Assembly: GCF_000753865.1 (NCBI RefSeq)
Contig: NZ_JQFW01000049.1
Coordinates: 124,001 to 188,000 of the forward strand
Length of the DNA stretch: 64,000 nucleotides
Reading direction: 5' to 3'
Origin: Alteromonas sp. LOR
GTDB lineage: Bacteria; Pseudomonadota; Gammaproteobacteria; Enterobacterales; Alteromonadaceae
The notes under the pieces were generated by a model that searched no databases, was not told where the DNA came from, and saw only the letters and a list, made by a program, of their open reading frames with translations. Position 1 is the stretch's first letter, and every line of letters begins with the position of its first letter. Both the position numbers and the translations under genes were made by a program. Below, one piece after another: positions 56,440-64,000 of the stretch.

Positions 56440-57945
56440 TTAAGTACCGCAAAACGTTCGGTAGCATTGAGTGAAGTATTTGGGAGCAGGAGAGCAATAT
56501 TCACTATCATGCTCTAGGGTGGCAAATGGGTACATTAGTTTTTCATAGAGCAGGTTGAATTTTGATAAGTCGCCATCACGTTGCACTGACTCCAGCGCTT
56601 CTTCAACAAGGTGATTCCGGGGGATAACCGTTGGGTTAACATGACGCATTCGCGCTACGATATTAGACAACTGGCGTTTATAACGCTCATCATGACTTGT
56701 TATATTCAAATCATTTAATGCTGCGTATTGCGCAATCCAGTTGCTCAGTCGTTTATCATCGGCAATATGTGCACGCAACCGTCTATCATTGCCTTCCAAT
56801 AACTCAGTTAACTCATGCCAAGCGAGTGTGAAATCCATATTGTGATCTTTTAACATTGCTAACCACTCATCCACTAACTGCTCTTCAGTAGGAATATCCC
56901 TGTTCGACCGTGCGATATCGAATCCCAATTTTTCGCACATGTGTTCATGAAACGTTTGCCGATATTGCTGTGCAAACTGATCCACCGCATTGGTGGCAGC
57001 ATCAACAGCAGTTTGCATGTCATCTCCCAACAAAGGGAGTAAGGTTTCTGCAAACCGCGCTAAATTCCATTGTGTGATGCCAGGTTGATTGTTGTAGGCG
57101 TATCGCCCATCATGATCAATCGAACTGAATACTGTTTTGGGATCATATGTCTCCATAAACGCGCAGGGGCCATAATCAATTGTCTCGCCAGCAATGGATA
57201 CATTATCGGTATTTAACACGCCGTGAATAAAGCCGACCGACATCCATTTTGCAACAAGCTGAGCCTGTGCAGTCACGACTTCATGCAATAACCCCAAATA
57301 GGGTTCGTCGTCGTTTGAGCAAACGGGGTAATGACGTTGGATAACGTAATCTGCCAGCTCTTGCACATCGGATGTTTTTCCTTGGTGTGCAAAGAATTGA
57401 AAGGTTCCCACGCGAATATGGCTCGACGCTATCCTTGCTAACACCCCTCCTTCGTGCCTTTGTTCCCTGAATACACTCTCATTCGTCTGTACCACTGCCA
57501 AACTGCGCGTGGAAGGAATATGCAACGCATTCATCGCTTCTGCCATTATTGCCTCTCGGAGCATGCTTGCTAACGTTGCTTTTCCATCTCCTCCTCTGCT
57601 AAAAGGTGTCCTTCCCGACCCCTTTAGACAAAGATCGAATCGCTTTTTTTCACTGACAAACTCACCCAGAATATGCGCACGCCCGTCACCTAACAGCGGA
57701 TTGTATTGACCAAACTGATGGCCCGCATAACCCTGTGCGCAAGGGCTATAGTCAAGCAACGAAGCATTACCTGAAAAAAGAGACGTAAGCTGTTGCTCAC
57801 AAAGTTGTGTAAAAGGTAGTCCTTGTTCTAACGCTAGTTGTCGGTTGAAAAACACAAGCGTTGGATCTTCTGTGCTCTCAGGCCGACAATGTACAACAAA
57901 TTCGTTAAACAATTGTTGGTAGGTGTTTTCTAACTTGAACGGCAT
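56440..57945 (-). CDS. selO: Protein adenylyltransferase SelO
   Basis: A pseudokinase-fold enzyme that attaches AMP to Ser, Thr or Tyr of redox proteins. 501 residues, near the E. coli YdiU length. It shows the flipped-ATP site (GLKSGR-like LKGSGRTPFSRGGDGKA), the DNVSIAGETIDYGPCAFM segment with metal-binding Asn and Asp, and a conserved C-terminal Cys (CYRTFCGT). In bacteria it belongs to the oxidative stress response. Confidence 0.95.
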   Translation of the reverse strand: MPFKLENTYQQLFNEFVVHCRPESTEDPTLVFFNRQLALEQGLPFTQLCEQQLTSLFSGNASLLDYSPCAQGYAGHQFGQYNPLLGDGRAHILGEFVSEKKRFDLCLKGSGRTPFSRGGDGKATLASMLREAIMAEAMNALHIPSTRSLAVVQTNESVFREQRHEGGVLARIASSHIRVGTFQFFAHQGKTSDVQELADYVIQRHYPVCSNDDEPYLGLLHEVVTAQAQLVAKWMSVGFIHGVLNTDNVSIAGETIDYGPCAFMETYDPKTVFSSIDHDGRYAYNNQPGITQWNLARFAETLLPLLGDDMQTAVDAATNAVDQFAQQYRQTFHEHMCEKLGFDIARSNRDIPTEEQLVDEWLAMLKDHNMDFTLAWHELTELLEGNDRRLRAHIADDKRLSNWIAQYAALNDLNITSHDERYKRQLSNIVARMRHVNPTVIPRNHLVEEALESVQRDGDLSKFNLLYEKLMYPFATLEHDSEYCSPAPKYFTQCYRTFCGT

Positions 57946-58189
57946 GATGTCTGTAATACCTCTAGAAAATCGACAATAACATTTTTGAAAACTGGCAAGT
58001 CTAGCGCTTATCGCAGATGACCTGCCGTAAACAAAAGTTCAATTCTCTACAGTTAGTTTAGGCTATTTTCGCTACCCTGCTGAAGAAAACAACCTACTCT
58101 ATACCTGATAACTTCAACGCTGCTTATTAACAGCTACCCAATAACAAGCACCAATTTCTAAATAGAGGGTCTACATTGTTATGTTGATG
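57946..58189. other. Spacer between selO and the TonB receptor
   Basis: 244 bases with no gene or strong hairpin. It holds the selO promoter and the end of the receptor transcript. Confidence 0.4.
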
Positions 58190-60388
58190 CTATTGGAATA
58201 CATAACGAATGCCAGCCATAAACAAACGCTCACGACCTGCTAACTTTCCCTCGTTTCTACTCACCAGATACTCTTTATTGAACATGTTTTCTACACTTGC
58301 GAAAAGGGTAACGCCGGTATTTTCAACGTCGTAGTTCAAGGTACCGCTCCATACAGTATAGCTTGGGATAATGCCCTCTGTACCGCTGCCATTTTCTTCC
58401 GTCGTATTGCTATCATCAACAAACTGCTCACTGACATGCTGTAATCCAATTCGAGCGCTAACGCCGCTGATATGCTCATAGCCAACGTCAAGGTTCAATA
58501 GGTGCTTAGGCGCATACTGCATTCTATTACCGTTATCTTCAGCTCTTCTCGCTTTTTCATAACGTGCCGTCCAGACATTGGTATAAGCTGCTGAGATATA
58601 GAAGTTATTAGTGGTGTTTATGATATCTTTAAAATCTACTCGCGATGCAAATTCAAAACCCTGCTGCTCACTCTCACCGCTATTTTCAAACGTTGCGCCC
58701 AAATCCACGATAGTATTAGATATGTCGTTGTGAAAAAATGTCGCCGATGCCCAGATACCTGTAAAGTAATGGCTTCTAAATCCTAACTCAAATAGTGTAC
58801 TTTCCTCAGGCTCGGCTCGACCGCCCTCGTCAGTAAATTCTCGATCTGCTCTTGCTGGCGAGATTCCGGCGTGTAGACCCGCAAATACAGTTGTATCGCG
58901 AATACCTGACCATGAAACACCCAAACTCGGTAAGAACTCGGTAAAACTCAACGTTTCAATATTGCCTGTAAACTCATCCTCGTCTGTTGACGTTACATCT
59001 TCCACTCTAAAACCAGGTGAAATGGCCCACTCCCCCACATAAAGTGTATTTTGAGCAAAGTAGGACACCGCCTCTGCGTCTAAAAATGTTCCTTGACGGG
59101 TATCAGCTGAATCATTAGCAAGGGCTAATTGGTAATCAAGTCTCTCTTCACGATTAGTCGCAAATACTTGCTGACGGTGTGCACTCTCTTCGTGATAGCG
59201 AATACCGATGATACTGTCACTTTCGTAACCCAAAAGTGTGTGACTAAAATCAGCGCGAGACTCGATCCCGGCTGTGTAATATTGACGAGGGGCATGACGG
59301 CCACCACATACATCAATGTCGGTATTACCCAAATCAGATATTGTTAGATTACCATCATCATTAGTATCACCTACCGCATCACAGTTACGCAGACGGGATT
59401 CAAATTGCCCATTCACTTCTCTACCGCTATTACTGCCTCTTAGGCCATTGCGAAAGCTTTCGGTATAGTACGCACTGGTACGTAGAGCGAAATTGTCACT
59501 TACCCTAAAATCGTGCTTAATTTGCACTACGTCTCTATCCTGCTGCCATTGGTCGATGTCGACAGTAGGATGTTTGAAGGGGTCTTGCGCGTATTCATCA
59601 CGAGTAAGATAATTTTCCGTTTGATTTCGACGATCGTTGGTATGAACAAATTTGATACCTAGCGTCTGTCGTTCGGAAATGTCAAATTCACCTTTTATAC
59701 GATAATCTTTTACGTTGAACTCACCACCAGCAAAGATTCCGTCACCTTTGTGTTGTGAAAAATCTACAGCAAAACCTCCTTGTTCGTTACCAAACCCAAC
59801 ACTTCCGCTCAGCAGTTGCTGACTTTGATTGCCAACGGCAGTGCTCACTTCGCCCTCGACACCATTGGATCTGGGAACCGCTTTTGTTACAAAGTTTATT
59901 GCGCCGCCGAGCGTTTGAGGGCCATATAATATTTGCCCGGCACCTTTGATAACTTCTATTCTGCTGACGACAGGCGTCGGCGTTGTATAATGAACTACAG
60001 GATCAGTGTAGGGTGCGAGTTGAAGCGGTACACCGTCTTCCATAATCATTGCTTTCGCACTTCTTCTGGGGTTTTGCCCTCTAAAACCAATATTAGTATC
60101 GAACCCCATGCTGCCATCAGCCACTATATTAATGCCCGGTATCAGTCGCATTCTTTCAAGGTTCGAAATAGGACGACGTTGTGATAGTTCTGCTGCATCA
60201 ATAATTGAAAACGAGCCAGTAAGGCTGTCTGTTTGCTGTGGTAAGAGGCCATAGACAGTAACAACCTCAACGTCGCTGACGTCTGAGGGATTTTTTTGTT
60301 TTTCCGTGTTATCAGCATAGGACGAAAACGTTATTGAGAAAAACGCAGTAAGGATGGCGCTATTGAGGGCTTTTCTTTTGAAGTTCAT
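58190..60388 (-). CDS. FecA-like TonB receptor with EF-hand-type loop, candidate lanthanide receptor
   Basis: 732 residues: signal peptide (to about SYA, residue 25), a TonB box-like EVVTVYG, plug (GFRGQNPRRSAKAMIMEDGV, YGPQTLGGAINFVTKAVP) and a barrel ending in VFQ. Plug motifs are those of FecA-like receptors. Residues 336-361 are bracketed by two Cys and contain DTNDDGNLTISD (341-352, bases 59333-59368), a 12-residue loop with Asp/Asn at positions 1, 3, 5 and 12 and Gly at 6, the EF-hand/dockerin pattern. Such a loop binds Ca or lanthanides. The gene lies behind a lanthanide-type alcohol dehydrogenase and PedF, though with its own promoter (a terminator precedes it). Uptake of a lanthanide, perhaps as a chelate, is inferred. 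Confidence 0.85.
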   Translation of the reverse strand: MNFKRKALNSAILTAFFSITFSSYADNTEKQKNPSDVSDVEVVTVYGLLPQQTDSLTGSFSIIDAAELSQRRPISNLERMRLIPGINIVADGSMGFDTNIGFRGQNPRRSAKAMIMEDGVPLQLAPYTDPVVHYTTPTPVVSRIEVIKGAGQILYGPQTLGGAINFVTKAVPRSNGVEGEVSTAVGNQSQQLLSGSVGFGNEQGGFAVDFSQHKGDGIFAGGEFNVKDYRIKGEFDISERQTLGIKFVHTNDRRNQTENYLTRDEYAQDPFKHPTVDIDQWQQDRDVVQIKHDFRVSDNFALRTSAYYTESFRNGLRGSNSGREVNGQFESRLRNCDAVGDTNDDGNLTISDLGNTDIDVCGGRHAPRQYYTAGIESRADFSHTLLGYESDSIIGIRYHEESAHRQQVFATNREERLDYQLALANDSADTRQGTFLDAEAVSYFAQNTLYVGEWAISPGFRVEDVTSTDEDEFTGNIETLSFTEFLPSLGVSWSGIRDTTVFAGLHAGISPARADREFTDEGGRAEPEESTLFELGFRSHYFTGIWASATFFHNDISNTIVDLGATFENSGESEQQGFEFASRVDFKDIINTTNNFYISAAYTNVWTARYEKARRAEDNGNRMQYAPKHLLNLDVGYEHISGVSARIGLQHVSEQFVDDSNTTEENGSGTEGIIPSYTVWSGTLNYDVENTGVTLFASVENMFNKEYLVSRNEGKLAGRERLFMAGIRYVFQ

Positions 60389-60570
60389 TTTTTATACTCG
60401 GTTAACGTGCTTATCTTATCAATCAAGAGTACGTTTGATCGCTCCCAAGAAAAATCCTCCCTAAGTACTAGGAATACTCGTTTTTTGGTAGCACTAACTA
60501 TTCCCATATCGCGTCGTTTTTTTAAAATAAATGAATAATTAAAAAATAATTGGACGCTAAAAATGAAAAA

Positions 60571-60597
60571 AGCCGGAAGAAACAGGTCATTCCGGCT
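60571..60597 (-). terminator. Rho-independent terminator after the cytochrome c gene
   Basis: AGCCGGAA (60571-60578) and TTCCGGCT (60590-60597). On the minus strand TTTTTT follows directly. It separates the pedF-like gene from the receptor gene. Confidence 0.88.
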
Positions 60598-60619
60598 CAT
60601 TAATATCGGGTGTTGTTGA

Positions 60620-61117
60620 TTAGTAAGCTTCTATTTCGCCCTCTTCAATAGCAACGACACGACGTGCTTCAACGTAGGTTTTGATTGCCCAAAGCGTCTC
60701 TTGGTCTAATATTGGTTCATCTTGACCTTCAGGAATACCGCCCAATGCCGGCATTCCTTTTGATGAACCAAAACGAAGACGTTCAACGTACCATTCATCG
60801 TCCTCAATGCTCTCGGGATCTAGCATTCTGAGATCTGGATTGATGCCGCCCGACTGCGCATGCAACCCATGACAACCAGCACAGTTATTTGCGTAAGCGG
60901 ACTCACCAAATTGAACAATCTCAGTTTTCATTTCTTCACCTGCGTGGCGATACGGGTTTTGAAACACCCAGCCATCATCTGCCTCATCACCTTCCGTTAT
61001 TTTTGGCATATTAGAGCTGTCCGCTCCCTGAGGTGTCACATTACCGTGTGCACTCACTTGGCTTATACCTCCAGCGAATAACATTGCCGTAATCAGTAAC
61101 GATAATTTAGTTTTCAT
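60620..61117 (-). CDS. pedF: Cytochrome c-550 PedF-like electron acceptor
   Basis: 165 residues from ATG 61117 with AAGGA in front; a longer frame to 61228 adds a non-coding extension. Signal peptide ITAMLFAGGISQVSA, then HGNVTPQ, a start typical of PedF. One haem site C79-A-G-C-H83 sits in NNCAGCHGLHAQSGGINPDLR, with a likely distal Met in KGMPALGG. PedF takes electrons from PQQ ethanol dehydrogenases (PedE/PedH). It lies downstream of such an enzyme here, separated by a terminator. Confidence 0.9.
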   Translation of the reverse strand: MKTKLSLLITAMLFAGGISQVSAHGNVTPQGADSSNMPKITEGDEADDGWVFQNPYRHAGEEMKTEIVQFGESAYANNCAGCHGLHAQSGGINPDLRMLDPESIEDDEWYVERLRFGSSKGMPALGGIPEGQDEPILDQETLWAIKTYVEARRVVAIEEGEIEAY

Positions 61118-61270
61118 AATCAGTGTATCCTTAAAAGCCAATGTTTGTATTATACGTTGACTGCACAACGGTATAACTCTACTTTGGTTTTGAAAGACTC
61201 CTCCTTTGGGAGGACAAAGAGCAAACACTAGCTAATAGCCTATGATATGAATTACGGCACTAGATATAGT

Positions 61271-61302
61271 AAAAAGCCGATGGATTCGTCCATCGGCTTT
61301 TT
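61271..61302 (-). terminator. Rho-independent terminator behind the alcohol dehydrogenase
   Basis: Perfect 13-bp arms AAAAAGCCGATGG (61271-61283) and CCATCGGCTTTTT (61290-61302) with loop ATTCGT. Confidence 0.93.
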
Positions 61303-61341
61303 CATTATTGCACCGCAGTTAAACTAGCGTTAAACGCTAAG

Positions 61342-63126
61342 CTAGTTTTTAGCGAGTTGCGCATAACGCTTTGGCAGTTTGAAGGTCCACACAGTTCCAC
61401 CTTGGTTAAAGTGCTTAACTCGCTTCGCAACTTCTCCCCCCCATAGCGGCACCGCACCACCCCAGCCTGACAAGACTGAAATATACTGTTCTCCGTCCAT
61501 TTCCCATGTAATAGGTGAACCTACGATACCAGACCCTGTTTGGAACTTGTAAACCACGTCACCAGTCTTATCGTCAAAGGCCATAAGGTAACCTTCTGGG
61601 TTTCCTGTCCACACTAGCCCCCCAGCGGTTGTCAACACTCCGCCCCACAGCGGAGAGAAGTTGTTGTAACGCCATACCACTTCACCTGTTTTGGGGTCGA
61701 TTGCTTTTAACACGCCAATAAAATCTTCGTTAACTGACTTTATAGTGAAGCCTGCACCCAAATACGCAGCGCCTTTTTTGTATGCAGTTGGTTCATTCCA
61801 AATATCCATTTCCCATTCATTCGATGGTACGTAAAATAATTCGGTGTTCTTTGAATATGCCATGGGCATCCAGTTTTTACCACCTAGGAATGCAGGACGG
61901 GCAATGACCTCAGACCCCTTCTTGCCATCTGCTGAATTTGACGGACTTCCTGGACGGTTTTCGTCAACATAAATTGGACGGCCATTCTCATCCAGCCCTT
62001 TTGCCCATGAAACCTTATCGACAAAAGGAAAACCACGAATAAAATCACCATCTTCGCGGTTTAACACATAAAAGAAACCGTTTCTGTCTGCGGTTGCTGC
62101 AGCTTTAATCGTTTTTCCATTCTCTTCATAGTCAAACGATATCAACTCATTAACACCGTCAAAATCCCACCCATCGTGCGGTGTAGTTTGAAAATGCCAA
62201 ACAATTTTGCCGTCTTTAGGATCTATCGCTAATCGAGACGACGAGAAATAATTATCCCCCGGGCGAAGATGTGAGTTCCACGGGGCGGGGTTCCCTGTGC
62301 CGAAAAACAGCAAACCTGTATCGGGGTCGTAGGTGCCCCCTAGCCAAGTTGCCGCTCCGCCGGTTTTCCAGAGATCTGCTGGCCAAGTCTTCCCTGGAGC
62401 TCCGCCAGAGATACCATTTTCAACCTTCTTGCCATCTTCCCATATATAGCCCATGTGCCCTTCAACTGTTGGACGAACCCATGCCTGTTTGCCGGTTTTC
62501 GCATCGTACGCATAAACTTTACCCACAATGCCAAACTCACCGCCGGAAATACCCGTGATAACTTTTCCATCTATCACTATAGGAGCAGCCGTGATTGCGT
62601 AACCCGCGCGATAATCCTCTACTTTTTTCGACCACACGGTTTTGCCCGTGTCTTTATCTAGAGCAACGAGTTTTGCATCGAGTGTTCCAAAGATGACAAG
62701 GTTATCGTAGAGTGCAACGCCTCGATTTATCACATCGCAGCATGGCATAATGCCGTCGGGCAAGCGGGCGTCGTATTGCCAAATTTCTTCACCTGTTCTT
62801 GCATCAATAGCCCAAACACGAGAATAAGAGCCCGTTACGTACATAACGCCATCTTTAATCATTGGCTGAGATTCTTGCCCTCGCTGCTTTTCACCACCAA
62901 GTGAAAACGCCCATACGGGTCTTACATCTTCCACGGTTTCTTTATTTATTGCGTCTAGAGGACTAAAACGCTGTGCCTGTAAACCCATTCCGTAAGTTAC
63001 TATCGCATCGGTAGTAAGGTGGTCATTTTGTATATCTTTGTCTGTGACTGTGGCGTGTGCAGGTAGCGACGTACCGGCGCAAATCAACATTGAAAGAGCT
63101 ATTCTTTTGAGTGGCATTTTATTATT
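61342..63126 (-). CDS. PQQ-dependent alcohol dehydrogenase, lanthanide type (PedH/ExaA family)
   Basis: 594 residues from ATG 63126 (AGGAAA Shine-Dalgarno; a longer frame to 63201 would put 25 residues before the signal peptide). Signal peptide ends SLPAHA. The eight-bladed propeller shows W-motifs and a neighbouring Cys pair C130-C131 ([10 protein letters not shown]) near PQQ. The metal site reads E198 (GGEFG), N280 (GTGNPAPWN), catalytic D322 and D324 in [11 protein letters not shown]. The second Asp two residues after the catalytic one marks lanthanide enzymes; calcium enzymes have Ala, Ser or Thr there. C-terminal features resemble PedH rather than XoxF. Ethanol or other primary alcohols are likely substrates. 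Confidence 0.93.
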   Translation of the reverse strand, partial: NNKMPLKRIALSMLICAGTSLPAHATVTDKDIQNDHLTTDAIVTYGMGLQAQRFSPLDAINKETVEDVRPVWAFSLGGEKQRGQESQPMIKDGVMYVTGSYSRVWAIDARTGEEIWQYDARLPDGIMPCCDVINRGVALYDNLVIFGTLDAKLVALDKDTGKTVWSKKVEDYRAGYAITAAPIVIDGKVITGISGGEFGIVGKVYAYDAKTGKQAWVRPTVEGHMGYIWEDGKKVENGISGGAPGKTWPADLWKTGGAATWLGGTYDPDTGLLFFGTGNPAPWNSHLRPGDNYFSSSRLAIDPKDGKIVWHFQTTPHDGWDFDGVNELISFDYEENGKTIKAAATADRNGFFYVLNREDGDFIRGFPFVDKVSWAKGLDENGRPIYVDENRPGSPSNSADGKKGSEVIARPAFLGGKNWMPMAYSKNTELFYVPSNEWEMDIWNEPTAYKKGAAYLGAGFTIKSVNEDFIGVLKAIDPKTGEVVWRYNNFSPLWGGVLTTAGGLVWTGNPEGYLMAFDDKTGDVVYKFQTGSGIVGSPITWEMDGEQYISVLSGWGGAVPLWGGEVAKRVKHFNQGGTVWTFKLPKRYAQLAKN

Positions 63127-63201
63127 CATAACGTTTCCTAATTGCATGTCGGCCATGAGCGGTCTGACTTTCAGACTATTTGTTATGTTTAGAATAGCCA
63201 C

Positions 63202-63217
63202 GGATATTGTCTATTCC
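63202..63217. promoter_or_regulatory. Candidate regulator site upstream of the alcohol dehydrogenase
   Basis: GGATATTGTCTATTCC, about 76 bases before the dehydrogenase start. The right part CTATTCC followed by TAT reappears as CTATTCC followed by CAT upstream of the TonB receptor (60498-60507), and a further GAATAG stands at 63192. Sharing suggests a common regulator, but the motif is short. Confidence 0.35.
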
Positions 63218-63279
63218 TATGCACCCGCGGTGTGATTTGTGCCCTTCTTTAGTAGGAGGAATGGGTAGGAAATATTCCG

Positions 63280-64000
63280 TCAATGCTGATAATAGGGCGG
63301 CATCTCGTAAACAACGTAGTAATGTTGAAAAATCTTTTCCATCTCTCCCGATGTCACAAGATGTGTAATCACATCACCAATCTCGTAGGCCAACGCGCGA
63401 TAATCACTAAATACGGCCAACCCTAAATCCCATTTCTGCTTACCTATCAATGGAAACGCATTGGTCGCCAGACTAAATTGGTTTCGATCAACGAATTGAC
63501 TAAGATAACTTATTTGCGAACGTATCCCCATAACAGCGGCGACCTCGCTCTCTTCTAACGCTTTAAACGCCTTTGCGTTAGACGAATAATGCAGCGTATT
63601 TTCTCTTAATTTGCCACCAAATGCGGATGTAAGATAAAAATGAGGAATGCTATCTATTTCCGCACCAATAGTATGGTATTGAAACATCGCCATGGTTTCT
63701 ACTTTAGGAAGAATTTGTGTGTTGTGAATAATTTGCCAACTCTCTCGATGGTACGGTGCAAACATGTGTACAAGTTCGTTTACTAACAAGCCCACATCAT
63801 CACGCTTCTGTGAAAACGCCCGATCATAAGGCGCTCGCATCATCACATCCGCTTTGTTTCGATGGATAATATGCCCTTTCCAAAGGTAATTTCTAAAGTC
63901 GTCTTCTGTCGTTTCACCGGGCGTCATCCACGTTAATTCGAGCTTCACGCCAAGTCCATCCGCAATCTTGCGCGCAATATCAATATCAATTCCCGTTGCT
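63280..64000 (-). CDS. Quinoprotein-associated periplasmic binding protein (MoxJ/XoxJ type), start missing
   Basis: The C-terminal 240 codons of a solute-binding-protein fold. The frame runs off the right edge (ATGIDIDIARKIADGLGVKLEL reads on past an internal GTG at 63948), so that GTG is not the start. The fold and the position directly upstream of a PQQ dehydrogenase fit the quinoprotein-associated binding protein group, thought to help mature the enzyme or its metal site. Its signal peptide lies outside the window. Confidence 0.75.
   Translation of the reverse strand, partial: ATGIDIDIARKIADGLGVKLELTWMTPGETTEDDFRNYLWKGHIIHRNKADVMMRAPYDRAFSQKRDDVGLLVNELVHMFAPYHRESWQIIHNTQILPKVETMAMFQYHTIGAEIDSIPHFYLTSAFGGKLRENTLHYSSNAKAFKALEESEVAAVMGIRSQISYLSQFVDRNQFSLATNAFPLIGKQKWDLGLAVFSDYRALAYEIGDVITHLVTSGEMEKIFQHYYVVYEMPPYYQH

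Noticed and set aside
1..64000. CRISPR arrays, prophage, insertion sequences, integrons or tRNA genes
   Set aside because: No repeat-spacer pattern, no transposase or integrase frame and no cloverleaf was recognised on either strand. A tRNAscan or ISfinder search could still find something I missed.

Overview
The window looks like chromosomal DNA of a marine gammaproteobacterium of the Alteromonas type. This rests on gene content and order (cydDC-cydX-cydBA, a three-gene pntA-pntA-pntB transhydrogenase, a DeoR regulator joined to glmS, glmU, biosynthetic speA, many TonB receptors), moderate GC, and frequent GTG/TTG starts. No rRNA, tRNA, CRISPR array, prophage, transposase or integrase was recognised. 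It reads as ordinary chromosome with several metal- and redox-related accessory loci.

Layout. 0-9 kb: the end of a sugar transporter, then the cytochrome bd oxidase system on the minus strand (cydA, cydB, the 37-residue CydX, then cydD and cydC). Upstream are a periplasmic haem protein with a Tll0287-like domain and a divergent sigma-54 activator whose N-terminal PAS domain is rich in cysteine. 9-16 kb: a copper-type TonB receptor preceded by a small exported protein with no conventional start codon. Then comes a long gene-free stretch holding a structured RNA of about 500 nt with a sigma-54-type promoter and its own terminator, an MFS transporter, and a Fur-controlled siderophore-interacting reductase. 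16-28 kb: CsbD, ArfB, a hydrolase, an orphan ParS/Xre-like protein, a cytochrome b561-YceI pair, NDH-2, a TonB receptor, a nucleosidase lipoprotein and a FadL porin. 28-45 kb: an oxidoreductase, a signalling group (diguanylate cyclase, hybrid kinase, periplasmic binding protein), the deoR-glmS operon, glmU with a REP-like palindrome behind it, a degenerate GGDEF protein, and an alkylation-repair operon (Ada-AlkA fusion, Ogt, EamA exporter). 45-58 kb: a serine hydrolase, speA, pntAA-AB-B, PpiC, a DUF885 peptidase, a Sel1 protein and SelO.

58-64 kb holds the locus I find most interesting. It contains a PQQ-dependent alcohol dehydrogenase with the extra aspartate of lanthanide enzymes, a PedF-like cytochrome c, the start-truncated partner binding protein (MoxJ/XoxJ type, running off the window), and a FecA-like TonB receptor. 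One predicted extracellular loop of that receptor carries a cysteine-bracketed EF-hand-type metal-binding loop. Together they suggest a lanthanide-dependent alcohol oxidation system with its own metal receptor.

All calls are from reading sequence and from memory of protein families. No database search or folding program was run, and start sites marked as revised rest on Shine-Dalgarno spacing and signal peptides.
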